Shown here piece after piece: positions 7,444 through 16,647 of a stretch of 33,470 nt of DNA. Every line of letters begins with the position of its first letter. Within the stretch, counting starts at the first letter, position 1. Below the pieces are notes generated by a model. The model did no database searches. It was not told the origin of the DNA and was given only the letters and a program-made list of their open reading frames with translations. Origin of the DNA: Nitrospinales bacterium (GTDB lineage Bacteria; Nitrospinota; Nitrospinia; Nitrospinales; VA-1); contig JAKUOQ010000010.1 in assembly GCA_022450865.1 (NCBI GenBank), forward strand, positions 1-33,470, written 5' to 3'. Position numbers and translations under genes: made by a program.

Positions 7444-8040
7444 TTGAAACAGGTCGCCGAGGTATCGAATTCGAATATTCATTTGGCGCTAGTCCATTTC
7501 CCTGTTTACAATAAATCTGGGGAAGTGATCGTTTCATCTGTTACAACTTTGGATATTCATGATATATCGCGTGTTTGCAGAACTTATGGAGTAGGGACAT
7601 TTTATGTGATCACCCCACTTAAAACCCAGCAAGAACTGGTGGGGCGGTTGATTGGCCATTGGTTGACTGGGTATGGTGCTGAATATAATCCGACTCGAAA
7701 AGAAGCACTGCTGAAAACGGTTGTAAAAAACAACCTCAACGATGTAATTAAAGAAATTACGGAGGAAAGTGAGAAAAAACTTCGTGTTATTGTTACAGGA
7801 GCAAAAAAAGCACCTCAGAGTATTGGCTATGAGGCTTTGAAAAAAGAATTGAAAAAGGATGAGCCTAGCCTTCTTGTTTTTGGTACAGGGTGGGGATTAG
7901 AAAAAAACCTGATTCAAAATGCAGATCATGTTCTGCTGCCCATTGAGGGTATTAATGGATTCAATCATCTGCCAGTTCGCGGGGCCATTGCTATTATTCT
8001 TGATCGTTTGCTAGGTCTTCGCGAACCCTCGGTAGATTAA
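7444..8040 (+). CDS. SPOUT-type RNA methyltransferase of the trmD-rplS interval
   Basis: This 198-residue protein resembles the predicted SAM-dependent RNA methyltransferases (Methyltrn_RNA_4 type) that sit between trmD and rplS in several deltaproteobacteria-like and thermophilic lineages. Visible features are 'LALVHFPVYNKSGEVIVSSVTTLDIHDISR' (quoted in part: HFPVYNKSGE), and a C-terminal knot-like part 'LLVFGTGWGLEKNLIQNAD' followed by 'LPIEGINGFNHLPVRGA'. The substrate is unknown. The start is TTG at 7444 with no clear ribosome site, and a later TTG before 'ALVHFP' is possible. It is probably cotranscribed with trmD and rplS, suggesting an rRNA or tRNA target, which is an inference. Confidence 0.8.
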   Translation: MKQVAEVSNSNIHLALVHFPVYNKSGEVIVSSVTTLDIHDISRVCRTYGVGTFYVITPLKTQQELVGRLIGHWLTGYGAEYNPTRKEALLKTVVKNNLNDVIKEITEESEKKLRVIVTGAKKAPQSIGYEALKKELKKDEPSLLVFGTGWGLEKNLIQNADHVLLPIEGINGFNHLPVRGAIAIILDRLLGLREPSVD

Positions 8041-8096
8041 CGAAAAGTTTTTAAATAAAGATAATTGTTTTAAGCACAACCCTAGGAGAAAGGTAA

Positions 8097-8513
8097 ATGA
8101 ATTTAGTAGACCAAGTTGAAGCTAAGGAAATGAAAAAAGAAGTTGCGGATGTTCATATTGGCGACACCGTCAAGGTGCATATGCGCATTGTTGAAGGTGA
8201 AAAGGAACGTATTCAAGTGATCGAAGGTGTGGTCATCAAGATGCGCGGTGGTGGAGCAAGAAAGACTCTGACAGTAAGAAAAATTTCATTTGGCATTGGT
8301 GTCGAGCGTATTTTTCCAATTCATTCTCCCAGAGTTGAAAAAATTGACATTGTCAAGCGTGCTAAAATTCGTCAGGCCAAGCTGTATTACCTTAGAGAGC
8401 TGCGTGGTAAGGCTGCAAGATTGAAGGAGCTCAAGCCTATCCGACCTACTACGAAAGCCAAGAGGAAACCTAAGCGAGGGAAAAAAGCCAAAGCCGCTAA
8501 AGCTTCTTCCTAA
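8097..8513 (+). CDS. rplS: 50S ribosomal protein L19
   Basis: L19 sits at the 30S-50S interface. The ATG at 8097 follows AGGAGAAAGG. Family sequence is clear: '[23 protein letters not shown]', 'FEGVVI'-like '[12 protein letters not shown]', and '[21 protein letters not shown]'. Typical L19 is about 115 residues. This one is 138, with an added Lys/Arg/Ala-rich tail after '[12 protein letters not shown]' that looks low-complexity and may extend into rRNA. It ends the ribosomal block; the next gene is convergent. Confidence 0.97.
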   Translation: MNLVDQVEAKEMKKEVADVHIGDTVKVHMRIVEGEKERIQVIEGVVIKMRGGGARKTLTVRKISFGIGVERIFPIHSPRVEKIDIVKRAKIRQAKLYYLRELRGKAARLKELKPIRPTTKAKRKPKRGKKAKAAKASS

Positions 8514-8550
8514 TCGTGTTTTGTATGGTAGAGAAATTTTTATACCACAC
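8514..8550 (+). terminator. imperfect stem-loop after rplS
   Basis: TCGTGT...ATGGTA just after the rplS stop can pair with TACCACACACGA, with a bulge of about five bases. It lies between convergent genes, where a terminator is expected. It lacks a clean T-run directly after the stem, so assignment is weak. Confidence 0.3.
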
Positions 8551-8601
8551 ACGATACCACTTTTGTTGTGAGGGATCTAGGTATGACAAATATCTCTTTT
8601 A

Positions 8602-9465
8602 TTAGGGAGTGAGGGCTTCAACTGAGACACCAGGTGTAGGTTGAAGGCTTTTGGGTTGGTCAGATTGTGGTAGCCTGAAGGATTGCCCGAGACCGTATTT
8701 TACTTTTACATTTTGATAATCGTATTTTGCTCGCGAAAGATAACTCCTGAGCCCTTGTATGCGTGTTGCGTCAGCCGGATGGGTTGAAGCCCATTCAGGA
8801 GGGCCTTTCCCTCCTTTTACTTGTCCGAATCTCTGCCAGAAGTTAATTGCTTCATTCGGATCGTAGCCTGCTTTTGCCATATAGATCAATCCAATTTGGT
8901 CTGCTTCACTTTCATGCAATCGGCTAAATGGTAGGGTGAAACCATAAAGAACACCAACCCCCAACGCAGAAAGAACAATATTTTTTTGCGTACTGTTTTT
9001 CATGCTCAAGCCAGCCCCGATCATTGCTCCTTGTAATAACATTTGTTGGGTCATTCTTTGCGCACCATGACGGGCAATGACATGAGCAATTTCATGACTC
9101 ATTACGGTAGCCAATCCTGCTTCGTTTTTCGCTACAGAAAGAATGCCGGTATAAATAGCAATTTTACCTCCCGGTAAGGCGAAGGCATTCTTTTGATCTG
9201 ACTCAATGAGCTTAATCTCCCATTCCAGCTTTGGCATATCGCTAACGGAAGCAATTCGTTGTCCTACTCTGCGGATAATTTGATTCAATTGTGTGTCTTC
9301 TGATTCCTTTTCTCTTTTTAATATCTCATTGTACGATTGTATTCCTAACGAAATTTCCTGTGACTTAGGAATAAGAATCAAGGCGGACCGATTAGAGACA
9401 GGTGTTGTGGTACATGCAGAAATGACAAGGCCGGATAGTATTATAAAAATAAAATGCTTTTGCAT
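8602..9465 (-). CDS. M48-family zinc metalloprotease lipoprotein
   Basis: This is a periplasmic or outer-membrane-anchored peptidase of the M48 family (relatives: LoiP/YggG and BepA, which act in envelope quality control). The 287-residue protein begins with a lipoprotein signal peptide ending in the lipobox 'LVISAC' (Cys18). The catalytic HEIAH is at residues 124-128 ('VMSHEIAHVIARHG'). The third zinc-ligand motif ESEAD is near residues 185-189, followed by 'YDPNEAINFWQRF'. No TPR domain like that of BepA is present, so LoiP-like is the better comparison. It is convergent with rplS and divergent from rnhB. The natural substrate is unknown. Confidence 0.93.
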   Translation of the reverse strand: MQKHFIFIILSGLVISACTTTPVSNRSALILIPKSQEISLGIQSYNEILKREKESEDTQLNQIIRRVGQRIASVSDMPKLEWEIKLIESDQKNAFALPGGKIAIYTGILSVAKNEAGLATVMSHEIAHVIARHGAQRMTQQMLLQGAMIGAGLSMKNSTQKNIVLSALGVGVLYGFTLPFSRLHESEADQIGLIYMAKAGYDPNEAINFWQRFGQVKGGKGPPEWASTHPADATRIQGLRSYLSRAKYDYQNVKVKYGLGQSFRLPQSDQPKSLQPTPGVSVEALTP

Positions 9466-9564
9466 AAATTAATTATAAAAGTCTAACCCATGTATTTCAA
9501 CCCAGCCTTTGAGAGGTGGGTTGCGTGCTGGATTTGGATACATTATGCTTTGGTGATGAATTTA

Positions 9565-10164
9565 ATGGAGTATGAGACCAAAGCGGCGAACCAGGGTTTT
9601 AGAAATATCTCAGGAGTCGACGAAGCGGGTCGTGGGCCTCTTGCCGGGCCTGTAGTTGCCGCTGCGGTAATCTTTTCTCCCAATATCGATATCGTAGATT
9701 TGGACGATTCTAAAAAATTATCTCCGAAAAAACGCGAAGAACTGTTCCCAGAAATTCAGGAAAGAGCTACTGCTTATGGAGTTGCAGTCATAGGCCATAA
9801 GATAATTGATGAGATCAACATTCTACAAGCGGCACGGCTAGCTATGAAGCAAGCGGTGGATCAATTAAATCCTATTCCTGATCTATTGCTCATTGATGGA
9901 AATCAAAAAATTGAATCCAGTATAGATCAATGGGCGATTGTGAAAGGCGACTCTAAAAGCTTATCTATTGCCGCAGCATCGGTTCTTGCGAAGGTCACAC
10001 GCGACCGCATTATGGACGACTACCATAAGCTTTACCCACAATACGCATTTAATCGTCATAAAGGGTACGGCACAAAATTACATCGAACTTTGATTCAAGA
10101 GCATGGTCCCTGTCCAATTCATCGCAGTAAGTTCAAGGGCGTTTCAGAATATATAAATCGATAA
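9565..10164 (+). CDS. rnhB: ribonuclease HII
   Basis: RNase HII cleaves RNA in RNA-DNA hybrids and starts removal of single ribonucleotides from DNA. The ATG at 9565 is preferred: GGTGA lies eight bases upstream, and it gives 'MEYETKAANQGF' just before 'ISGVDEAGRGPLAGPVVAAAV', the usual family N-terminus. The ORF-track start at 9490 adds 25 residues of uncharacteristic sequence; ATG 9556 is also possible. The product is 199 residues. Catalytic acids are visible in DEAGRG (19-24), 'LLLIDGN' and 'TRDRIMDDYHKLYP'. recJ follows seven bases downstream, so the two DNA-maintenance genes are probably cotranscribed. Confidence 0.96.
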   Translation: MEYETKAANQGFRNISGVDEAGRGPLAGPVVAAAVIFSPNIDIVDLDDSKKLSPKKREELFPEIQERATAYGVAVIGHKIIDEINILQAARLAMKQAVDQLNPIPDLLLIDGNQKIESSIDQWAIVKGDSKSLSIAAASVLAKVTRDRIMDDYHKLYPQYAFNRHKGYGTKLHRTLIQEHGPCPIHRSKFKGVSEYINR

Positions 10165-10171
10165 ATATTTT

Positions 10172-11905
10172 ATGCTTTCATTCTCGAAAAAAAAATGGTG
10201 TCTCACGGAAGTTTCTACGGACAAGTCCTTAGCTTTAGCCAAAGAACTTGATATTCCAGTTACCATAGCGGTGTTAATGATTAATCGCGGTGTAACGACC
10301 ACAGAAGAAGCAAAGCATTTTCTCCACGCCGACCTTGCATTATTACACGATCCTTTTCTGATGGCTGGTATGGGTGAGGCCGTAAAGCGGGTGATCCGTG
10401 CTATAGATGATGAGGAATCTATCACCGTATTTTGTGATTATGATGTCGATGGTGTGACCTCAGCGGCTTTCCTGACACATTTTTTTCGCGACCTCAACTG
10501 TTCGGTAACAGCCTATCTTCCGGAGCGCCATATAGAAGGGTACGGTCTAAATTCAGACGCAGTTCGAAAAATACGGGAGCAAGGGACTACTCTGATGATA
10601 ACCGCCGACTGCGGTATTACAGGTGTTAAAGAAGTGGCTTTGGCAAATGAGTTGGGTTTGGATGTGATTGTTACTGATCATCATCAGGTTGGTGAGGAAG
10701 GTTTGCCTAAGGCAGTGGCTGTCTTGAATCCACATCGCGATGAATGCGATTATCCCTTTCGCTTTTTAAGCGGTGTGGGTCTGGCGTTTAAATTAGCTGT
10801 AGGAGTTCGAAAAGAGTTGTATAAAGCTGGAAGGAAAAAAGAAGACTTACCAAACTTGAAACGCCATTTAGATTTATTTGCCTTGGGAACCATTGCTGAT
10901 GTCGCTCCTTTGACGGGAGAAAACCATATATTAACTCGGCATGGATTAGATGTTTTATCCACTTCCAATAAGCCGGGGCTAGTGGCATTGAAAGAGGTGG
11001 CGGGAATTGTAGGAAATGTTGATGCACGTTCAGTAGGATTCGGCCTGGGACCACGACTCAACGCTGCGGGTCGATTGGGTAAAGCGGATAATGGGTTACA
11101 TTTGTTAACAGCAACTGACCTTTCGGCCGCCAAAGTTCTAGCGAAAGAGCTGGAAAAAATAAATCAGGAAAGAAAGAAAATTCAGGAGGAGACTTTTCTG
11201 GAAGCAGAATCATTATTGCGTAACGATGGGGATCTTAAAAATAAGAGAGTGATTGTATTGGCATCAGAAATTTTTCACCCTGGAGTTATCGGCATCGCTG
11301 CTTCTAAAATAGTGGATAAATATCATCGTCCGACGGTTTTGATTGCAATAGAGGAAGGACTAGGGAAAGGGTCGGGTCGAAGCATACCAAAATTCAATCT
11401 ATTCAAAGCTTTTACGGATTGTTCCTCACATCTCATACAATTTGGGGGTCATGCCTATGCAGCAGGATTATCTATAGAAGAAGAGAATATAGATAACTTC
11501 TGTGTTGCCATGAATAAAGTAGGAAGTCGATATTTGCAAGAAAAAGATTTAATTCCTCAATTGAGAATAGATAGTATTCTCAAGCTTTCTCAAATCGATT
11601 TGGCACTATATAAAAGCCTTTCTTTGCTGGAACCCTTTGGCGCTGAAAACCCAGTTCCAACTTTTCAATCAAATAAAGTCAAAATTAAAGAAGTAAAATA
11701 TATTGGTAAGGAAAAAAACCATATTCGTTTTTATGCTACTCAAGGAGTAGGAAATATCGCAGTGGTTGCCTTCAACTTTGCCCATATATTCGATTCAATT
11801 GATATTGCTAATGAAGTTTTTGATATAACATACGAGCTTCATCTCAACACTTGGAATGGACGTGAAAAATTAGAATTGAGACTATTAGATTTAAGAGGGA
11901 TGTGA
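10172..11905 (+). CDS. recJ: single-stranded-DNA-specific exonuclease RecJ
   Basis: RecJ degrades single-stranded DNA 5' to 3' in recombination, mismatch repair and base-excision repair. The 577 residues match the family. The DHH phosphoesterase domain carries DYDVDG (residues 89-94), 'TADCGITG' and the DHH signature (169-171, 'VTDHHQVGE'). The DHHA1 domain follows with 'GRSIPKFNLFKAF' and 'GGHAYAAGLSI'. The C-terminal part from about residue 465 is the OB-fold region. The start ATG at 10172 has no evident ribosome site, consistent with coupling to rnhB. The end is convergent with the ABC permease gene. Confidence 0.97.
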   Translation: MLSFSKKKWCLTEVSTDKSLALAKELDIPVTIAVLMINRGVTTTEEAKHFLHADLALLHDPFLMAGMGEAVKRVIRAIDDEESITVFCDYDVDGVTSAAFLTHFFRDLNCSVTAYLPERHIEGYGLNSDAVRKIREQGTTLMITADCGITGVKEVALANELGLDVIVTDHHQVGEEGLPKAVAVLNPHRDECDYPFRFLSGVGLAFKLAVGVRKELYKAGRKKEDLPNLKRHLDLFALGTIADVAPLTGENHILTRHGLDVLSTSNKPGLVALKEVAGIVGNVDARSVGFGLGPRLNAAGRLGKADNGLHLLTATDLSAAKVLAKELEKINQERKKIQEETFLEAESLLRNDGDLKNKRVIVLASEIFHPGVIGIAASKIVDKYHRPTVLIAIEEGLGKGSGRSIPKFNLFKAFTDCSSHLIQFGGHAYAAGLSIEEENIDNFCVAMNKVGSRYLQEKDLIPQLRIDSILKLSQIDLALYKSLSLLEPFGAENPVPTFQSNKVKIKEVKYIGKEKNHIRFYATQGVGNIAVVAFNFAHIFDSIDIANEVFDITYELHLNTWNGREKLELRLLDLRGM

Positions 11906-11991
11906 AATTCGTTTTCTACTTTTTTCCTAAGTCTATAAGTGTGTAAATATTTTTTTTGGAGTGGGGGTCTTGTATCCAAGGACTTAACTTA

Positions 11992-14574
11992 CTACTCAAC
12001 CCTTACAGCTTCTTTGGGATTCAATTTTTGAGCGAGGCGAGCGGGGTAGAGTCCGGCAAGAATAGAAATTCCCCAGGAAAACCCAACCAACAGGAAAATA
12101 TAAAAATAAGGGAAATGAATCTGGATGGTCCACCCAAAGGATTGTTTATTGATAACAAAAATTAGAATATAGGAAACAATAATTCCTGCGATCAAACCCA
12201 TTGCAGACCCGATCAACCCTAATATTCCAGCTTCTATCATTACCATCCGTTTGACCTGGCTGGTGAAGGCACCTATAAATCTTAGAATACCTATTTCCCT
12301 TTTTCGTTCAAGAATTAGAGAGACCAGAGTGTTGAACAGTCCCAGCACAGCCACTAGAATGGCTATAATTTCGAGCGAATAGGTGATGGCAAAAGTTTTA
12401 TCGAACACTTCCAGAACCTGTTTTTTGAGTTCTGAGTTGGATCGAAGGATCAATTTGTGTTCGCTAAGTCTATTTAAAATTTCTTTTCGAACTCTATTCA
12501 ATTTGGTTTTATCATTGAGATAGATCACGAAACTGTTGATTTGACTTTTCTGGTAATATTTTAAAAAGGTGGTTCGGTCAAGAATGATGTAGCCCCTTTC
12601 TCGGGAGTAGTCGAAATAAATGGCTGCAATTTCCAGTTTTACCGCGCCCTTCGGGCTTTTTAAATTCAAGGTATCGCCTACTTGAACTTTATGTTTAAGA
12701 GAAAAAGCTTCTGAAACAATCGCACGATTTTTACCAACCATATACTGGTCTAGTTCATTTGCAGAGGGTCCTGCTTTGATCACAAGATTTCCAAATTTAG
12801 ATAATACCGAAAAATCGCCCGTAGCTAGGACAACTGGAAGATTGTTGTAGGAAATATCCATAGCTCGAAACTGATCAATCGCTGTTATGCCAGAAACCAA
12901 TTTTAGTTTTTCTACTTGTTCGGACGGCAAAGTATGCTGGTAGTCAATATCTCGCCCTCCCGCAACGCGAACAAATAAATCAGCTTTTAAAGTCTGGTCG
13001 ATCCAGACAATTACAGTTTGTCGAAAGCTATGAACCATGATGGACATGCTGATGACCATCATAAATGCAATGGCCAGGGAGGAAACAGCCAGTGCGTTTC
13101 TCCCAACATTTTGCGAGAGATTCATGCAGGCCAATAGACCTTCTCCTCCCATCACTTTTTTAAAGAAATTATGAAATCTGTCACGAGTCCAAAGTAAGGC
13201 TGCTGGCGATAGCATAGACAAGCCAAGAATAATTAAGAAAACAGAAAAGAAACCGAAATAGGGGAATTGATTGATAGGTGGGAATTGTGTGCAGAATCCG
13301 GCGAGCAGAAAAACGCCTCCCGCCGAAAAATTTAATTGTCGACTCCCGCGAAAAAGTTTTAGATCATAACTTCCGCGCCGCATAACTGAAGTGGGCGGTG
13401 TTGTGGCTGCATCCCAGGCAGGTATGAGAGCTGAAATGAATGAAAGTATGACTCCTAATAAAAAATAGGGTCCCATTTCGTGCCATTGGAAATCAATTTC
13501 AGTGACATAACTCGGAGCGTATAGGTTGTTGACGGTCATGGAAATGGCATCCAGTGAAAATTGCGCAAAGTAATATCCCAGCCCAATTCCCAAAATGGAA
13601 CCAACGGTACCAATGACTCCCGCTTCCAGAAAAAATATCAGGGCGACTAAGGTGGGGGTTGCGCCAAGCGCACGTAATGTCCCGATTTCGACCCTCCTCC
13701 GCACGACAGAAAGCGCGATCATATTGTAGATGAGGTATAGGGCTACAAGTAGGGCAACGAAACTCAGGGCCGTGAGATTATATTGAAACGCCTGCAGCAT
13801 TTTTTCTACTTGTTGGTTTTTACGTTGTGGTCGTTCCACTTGAAGATGTTCGGGTAGTAAAGCAGAAATCTTTTTTTGCATGACCTCAAAATTTACTTTT
13901 TTTAGAAACTGAATATCAATTCGATCGAGCCGACCAAATTTTTCGAAGACTTTCTGAGCTGCTGCGATATCCATCAGCGCAAAATTTCCATTTAGGGCTT
14001 TGCCTATTCCCTTATTTTCAAGTACTGCATTTACCTTGAGTGTTTTTTCTTTTCCCTTGATCAAAAATTGTAGAGTACTGCCTACACCAAACTGGACATC
14101 AGGTATGAATTTTTCTGGAAGGATCACTCCTGCGGGATCCATGATGAGTGGCAATAGACCTTTTAGATCTTTATCCATTGTTTTGAGTGAAAAATCTCGA
14201 ATTCCGCTGTCTTGTAAAAGATCGGTGCCAATAATTTCCACAACTTCACCGCTGGTAGATTCCAGACCATAACCTTCGATTACGGGATAGACTTTAATTT
14301 CTTTTCTCAGTGCATGGAGCTTTTCAAAATGGATTTCGTCAAAGTCTATGCCCTCGGCCCGAATCACAGCATCGGCACGACCGAGTACCAGATCGACACT
14401 TTCGGTAAATGACATCATCGTTTGTTGATTGGCGAGGCGGATACTAAGAAAGACAGCAACCCCTACAGCGACGCCAAAAATCGTGATGATAGTCCGAAAT
14501 GGATCACGAATTAAGGGGCGCAGGATGAGCGCTGTAAAAAGATCCTTAAAGTAGTAAAGAAAGCTCACAATCAA
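11992..14574 (-). CDS. FtsX/MacB-type ABC transporter permease, YbbP-like
   Basis: This 860-residue inner-membrane protein carries two FtsX-type permease domains. I count about ten hydrophobic segments. One is near the N-terminus ('IITIFGVAVGVAVFLSI'), three are around residues 265-390, and three are near 410-510 around a central region. Three more lie at the C-terminus. Large periplasmic domains lie between them. This is the architecture of E. coli YbbP (about 804 residues). The partner ATPase YbbA/LolD-like overlaps upstream. The likely start is TTG at 14574, overlapping the ATPase stop; GTG two codons later is an alternative. Such systems transmit force to or extract lipids/lipoproteins from the inner membrane; the substrate here is unknown. 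Confidence 0.92.
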   Translation of the reverse strand: MIVSFLYYFKDLFTALILRPLIRDPFRTIITIFGVAVGVAVFLSIRLANQQTMMSFTESVDLVLGRADAVIRAEGIDFDEIHFEKLHALRKEIKVYPVIEGYGLESTSGEVVEIIGTDLLQDSGIRDFSLKTMDKDLKGLLPLIMDPAGVILPEKFIPDVQFGVGSTLQFLIKGKEKTLKVNAVLENKGIGKALNGNFALMDIAAAQKVFEKFGRLDRIDIQFLKKVNFEVMQKKISALLPEHLQVERPQRKNQQVEKMLQAFQYNLTALSFVALLVALYLIYNMIALSVVRRRVEIGTLRALGATPTLVALIFFLEAGVIGTVGSILGIGLGYYFAQFSLDAISMTVNNLYAPSYVTEIDFQWHEMGPYFLLGVILSFISALIPAWDAATTPPTSVMRRGSYDLKLFRGSRQLNFSAGGVFLLAGFCTQFPPINQFPYFGFFSVFLIILGLSMLSPAALLWTRDRFHNFFKKVMGGEGLLACMNLSQNVGRNALAVSSLAIAFMMVISMSIMVHSFRQTVIVWIDQTLKADLFVRVAGGRDIDYQHTLPSEQVEKLKLVSGITAIDQFRAMDISYNNLPVVLATGDFSVLSKFGNLVIKAGPSANELDQYMVGKNRAIVSEAFSLKHKVQVGDTLNLKSPKGAVKLEIAAIYFDYSRERGYIILDRTTFLKYYQKSQINSFVIYLNDKTKLNRVRKEILNRLSEHKLILRSNSELKKQVLEVFDKTFAITYSLEIIAILVAVLGLFNTLVSLILERKREIGILRFIGAFTSQVKRMVMIEAGILGLIGSAMGLIAGIIVSYILIFVINKQSFGWTIQIHFPYFYIFLLVGFSWGISILAGLYPARLAQKLNPKEAVRVE

Positions 14575-15242
14575 ATATCGGTTAGTTTTCCATCGCGGAT
14601 TTCGAAATGCCGATTACCGAATTCTGCTATTTGTGGATTGTGGGTAACGAGAATGACAGTGGTATTAAAATCAGTAGCAGCGCGCTTCATCAGTTCAATA
14701 ATTTTTTGTCCGTTTTCAGAGTCAAGATTACCAGTGGGCTCATCTGCCAGGAGGATCACAGGTTGGTGAACTAAGGCTCGAGCAATAGCAATACGTTGCA
14801 TTTCGCCCCCCGATAGTTCTGCTGGAAAAGATTGAGCGCGATTCCAGAGTCCAACATATTCCAAAAGTGTTTGCACACGACTGCCCTCCGTTTTTGACGA
14901 ATGAGCAAGAAGCAGTGGGAGTTCCACATTTTCCTGAATAGTCAGGGTCGGCATCAGATTGAAAAACTGGAAAACAAAACCAATTTCTTTCCTGCGTAAT
15001 AAGGTTAGATCGTGGTCGGAAAGGTCAGAGACTTTTCGCTCTTGCAAATAAATTTGTCCTCGATCAGGTAGGTCCAGTCCTGCCAGTAAATTAAGCAAAG
15101 TCGTTTTTCCACCACCACTAGGACCCATGATGGTAACAAAGTCTCCAGCATCGAAACTCAAATTAACGCCCTTCAAAGCTGTGACCGAGGTTGCTCCATT
15201 TTGATAGGATTTAAAAACATCAACAAACTGAATAATTGCCAT
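14571..15242 (-). CDS. ABC transporter ATPase, LolD/YbbA/MacB family
   Basis: The 223-residue ATPase has Walker A GPSGGGKTT (about 40-48), the signature LSGGEMQRIAIARAL (about 143-157) and Walker B 'VILLADEPTGNLD'. The E-P-T-G-N-L-D ending is characteristic of the LolD/MacB/YbbA group that pairs with FtsX-type permeases. Its stop overlaps the start of the downstream permease, so the two form an exporter operon. No periplasmic adaptor gene is adjacent, which argues against a MacAB-TolC pump and for a YbbAP-like system. Confidence 0.95.
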   Translation of the reverse strand: MAIIQFVDVFKSYQNGATSVTALKGVNLSFDAGDFVTIMGPSGGGKTTLLNLLAGLDLPDRGQIYLQERKVSDLSDHDLTLLRRKEIGFVFQFFNLMPTLTIQENVELPLLLAHSSKTEGSRVQTLLEYVGLWNRAQSFPAELSGGEMQRIAIARALVHQPVILLADEPTGNLDSENGQKIIELMKRAATDFNTTVILVTHNPQIAEFGNRHFEIRDGKLTDI

Positions 15243-15288
15243 AGTTGAAAGAAGGTATCTAGTAATAAAAAATTAGCATGTCGTTGAA

Positions 15289-15311
15289 CCTTATCGCAGA
15301 TTATGATAAGG
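15289..15311. promoter_or_regulatory. inverted repeat in the divergent ABC/aminotransferase region
   Basis: CCTTATC, nine bases and GATAAGG form a perfect 7-base inverted repeat. It sits between the divergently transcribed ABC ATPase and aminotransferase genes, about 55 bases from the aminotransferase start. No T-run follows, so an operator is likelier than a terminator; the regulator is unknown. Confidence 0.35.
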
Positions 15312-15366
15312 ATGGGAAGTTTATTTGCAAAGTTTATTTTTAGTTTAATTAATCAGGGATTGAGGA

Positions 15367-16548
15367 ATGGCTATATCGAAAAAAGTAAACGGATTTATGG
15401 AGAATTCTTCCTGGATCAGGAAGATGTTTGAAGAAGGGATTCGCCTAAAAAAAGAATTTGGCGAGGAAAATGTGTTTGATCTTTCCCTGGGGAATCCCGT
15501 CATTGAGCCTCCACAAAAAGTGCAGGATGCTCTGGTGCAGGCAGCAAAAGATACTTCGCCCGGTCTACACCGCTACATGCCTAACGCAGGTTTTCAGGAT
15601 GTTAGAGAGGCCATTTCCAAAACACTTTCTGAGGAATGCAAAGTAACACTTTCTGCAAATGACCTAGTGATGGTTTGCGGCGCTGCAGGTGGTTTGAACA
15701 TCACCCTTAAAACCCTTCTTGATAGCGGCGATGAAGTTTTAATTTTTGCTCCTTATTTTGTGGAGTATCTTTTTTATGCAGATAACCATGGAGGTAAAGT
15801 AGTATCTGTTAAAACACATGATGATTTTACTCTAAATTTTGATGCCTTGAAAAATGCTTTGAATGAAAAAACCAAGGCGGTAATAATCAATTCACCCAAC
15901 AATCCCACCGGTGTGGTTTATTCTCGCGAAGAACTGAAACAATTAGCAAAAATATTGAAAAAGCATTCAGATAAATCGGGTAGGCCTGTTTATTTAATCT
16001 CGGATGACCCTTATAAAAAAATTACCTTTGACGGGGTAGAAGCGGCAAACATTCTCGAGTTATATGAAAATAGTATTTACATCACGTCCCACTCGAAAGA
16101 CATTGCGTTGGCGGGAGAAAGAATTGGATTTGTTGCAGTGCACCCAAAATGCGAAGATGCTGACAACTTGATGGCCGGACTGATTTTTTCTAACCGGGTG
16201 TTGGGTTTTGTGAATGCGCCTGCTTTGATCCAACGTGTTTTAAAAAATGTACAAGGGGTAACGGTGAATGTTGAACAATATCGAAAAAAGCGAGATTTTT
16301 TATATGGTGAATTGGTCCGAATTGGTTATGAGGTTGTCAAACCTCAAGGTGCATTTTATTTCTTTCCCAAATCGCCTATAAAGGATGAAGTGGAGTTTGT
16401 GAATAAACTGGCAGAGAAAAAGGTGCTGGTTGTGCCTGGACGCGGATTTGGTTGCCCGGGCTATTTTCGTATATCCTATTGCCTTCCTGATTCGGTAATT
16501 GAGGGCTCCATCCCGGGATTCGAGTCGGCATTTCAGGCTTATCTTTAG
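15367..16548 (+). CDS. PLP-dependent class I/II aminotransferase
   Basis: This is a fold-type I aminotransferase of 393 residues. Landmarks include 'DLSLGNPVIEPP' near the N-terminus, 'HRYMPNAGFQDVREAI', 'NSPNNPTGVVYSREEL' (about residues 177-192), 'LISDDPYKKI' with the PLP-contacting aspartate and tyrosine, and the Schiff-base lysine in 'TSHSKDIALAGERIGF'. The C-terminus carries 'RISYCLP', the carboxylate-binding arginine region. It is related to aspartate/aromatic aminotransferases; substrate specificity cannot be set from sequence. The start ATG at 15367 has AGGG eight bases upstream. Confidence 0.92.
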   Translation: MAISKKVNGFMENSSWIRKMFEEGIRLKKEFGEENVFDLSLGNPVIEPPQKVQDALVQAAKDTSPGLHRYMPNAGFQDVREAISKTLSEECKVTLSANDLVMVCGAAGGLNITLKTLLDSGDEVLIFAPYFVEYLFYADNHGGKVVSVKTHDDFTLNFDALKNALNEKTKAVIINSPNNPTGVVYSREELKQLAKILKKHSDKSGRPVYLISDDPYKKITFDGVEAANILELYENSIYITSHSKDIALAGERIGFVAVHPKCEDADNLMAGLIFSNRVLGFVNAPALIQRVLKNVQGVTVNVEQYRKKRDFLYGELVRIGYEVVKPQGAFYFFPKSPIKDEVEFVNKLAEKKVLVVPGRGFGCPGYFRISYCLPDSVIEGSIPGFESAFQAYL

Positions 16549-16647
16549 GTTTAGTTCTGTCTATGGTGCAGACGAATCTTTTTTGATAAAATAAAACCTT
16601 ATTCTACATAGATTTAAAATTAATCGTTTTTGACAGGAAATTTGGTT

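Noticed and set aside
10750-11133. 127-residue minus-strand ORF within recJ
   Set aside because: Lies entirely opposite conserved RecJ sequence and has no motif of its own.
16549-16600. Weak stem plus TTTTTT after the aminotransferase
   Set aside because: Only about four base pairs (GTCT/AGAC) support the stem, too weak to call a terminator.
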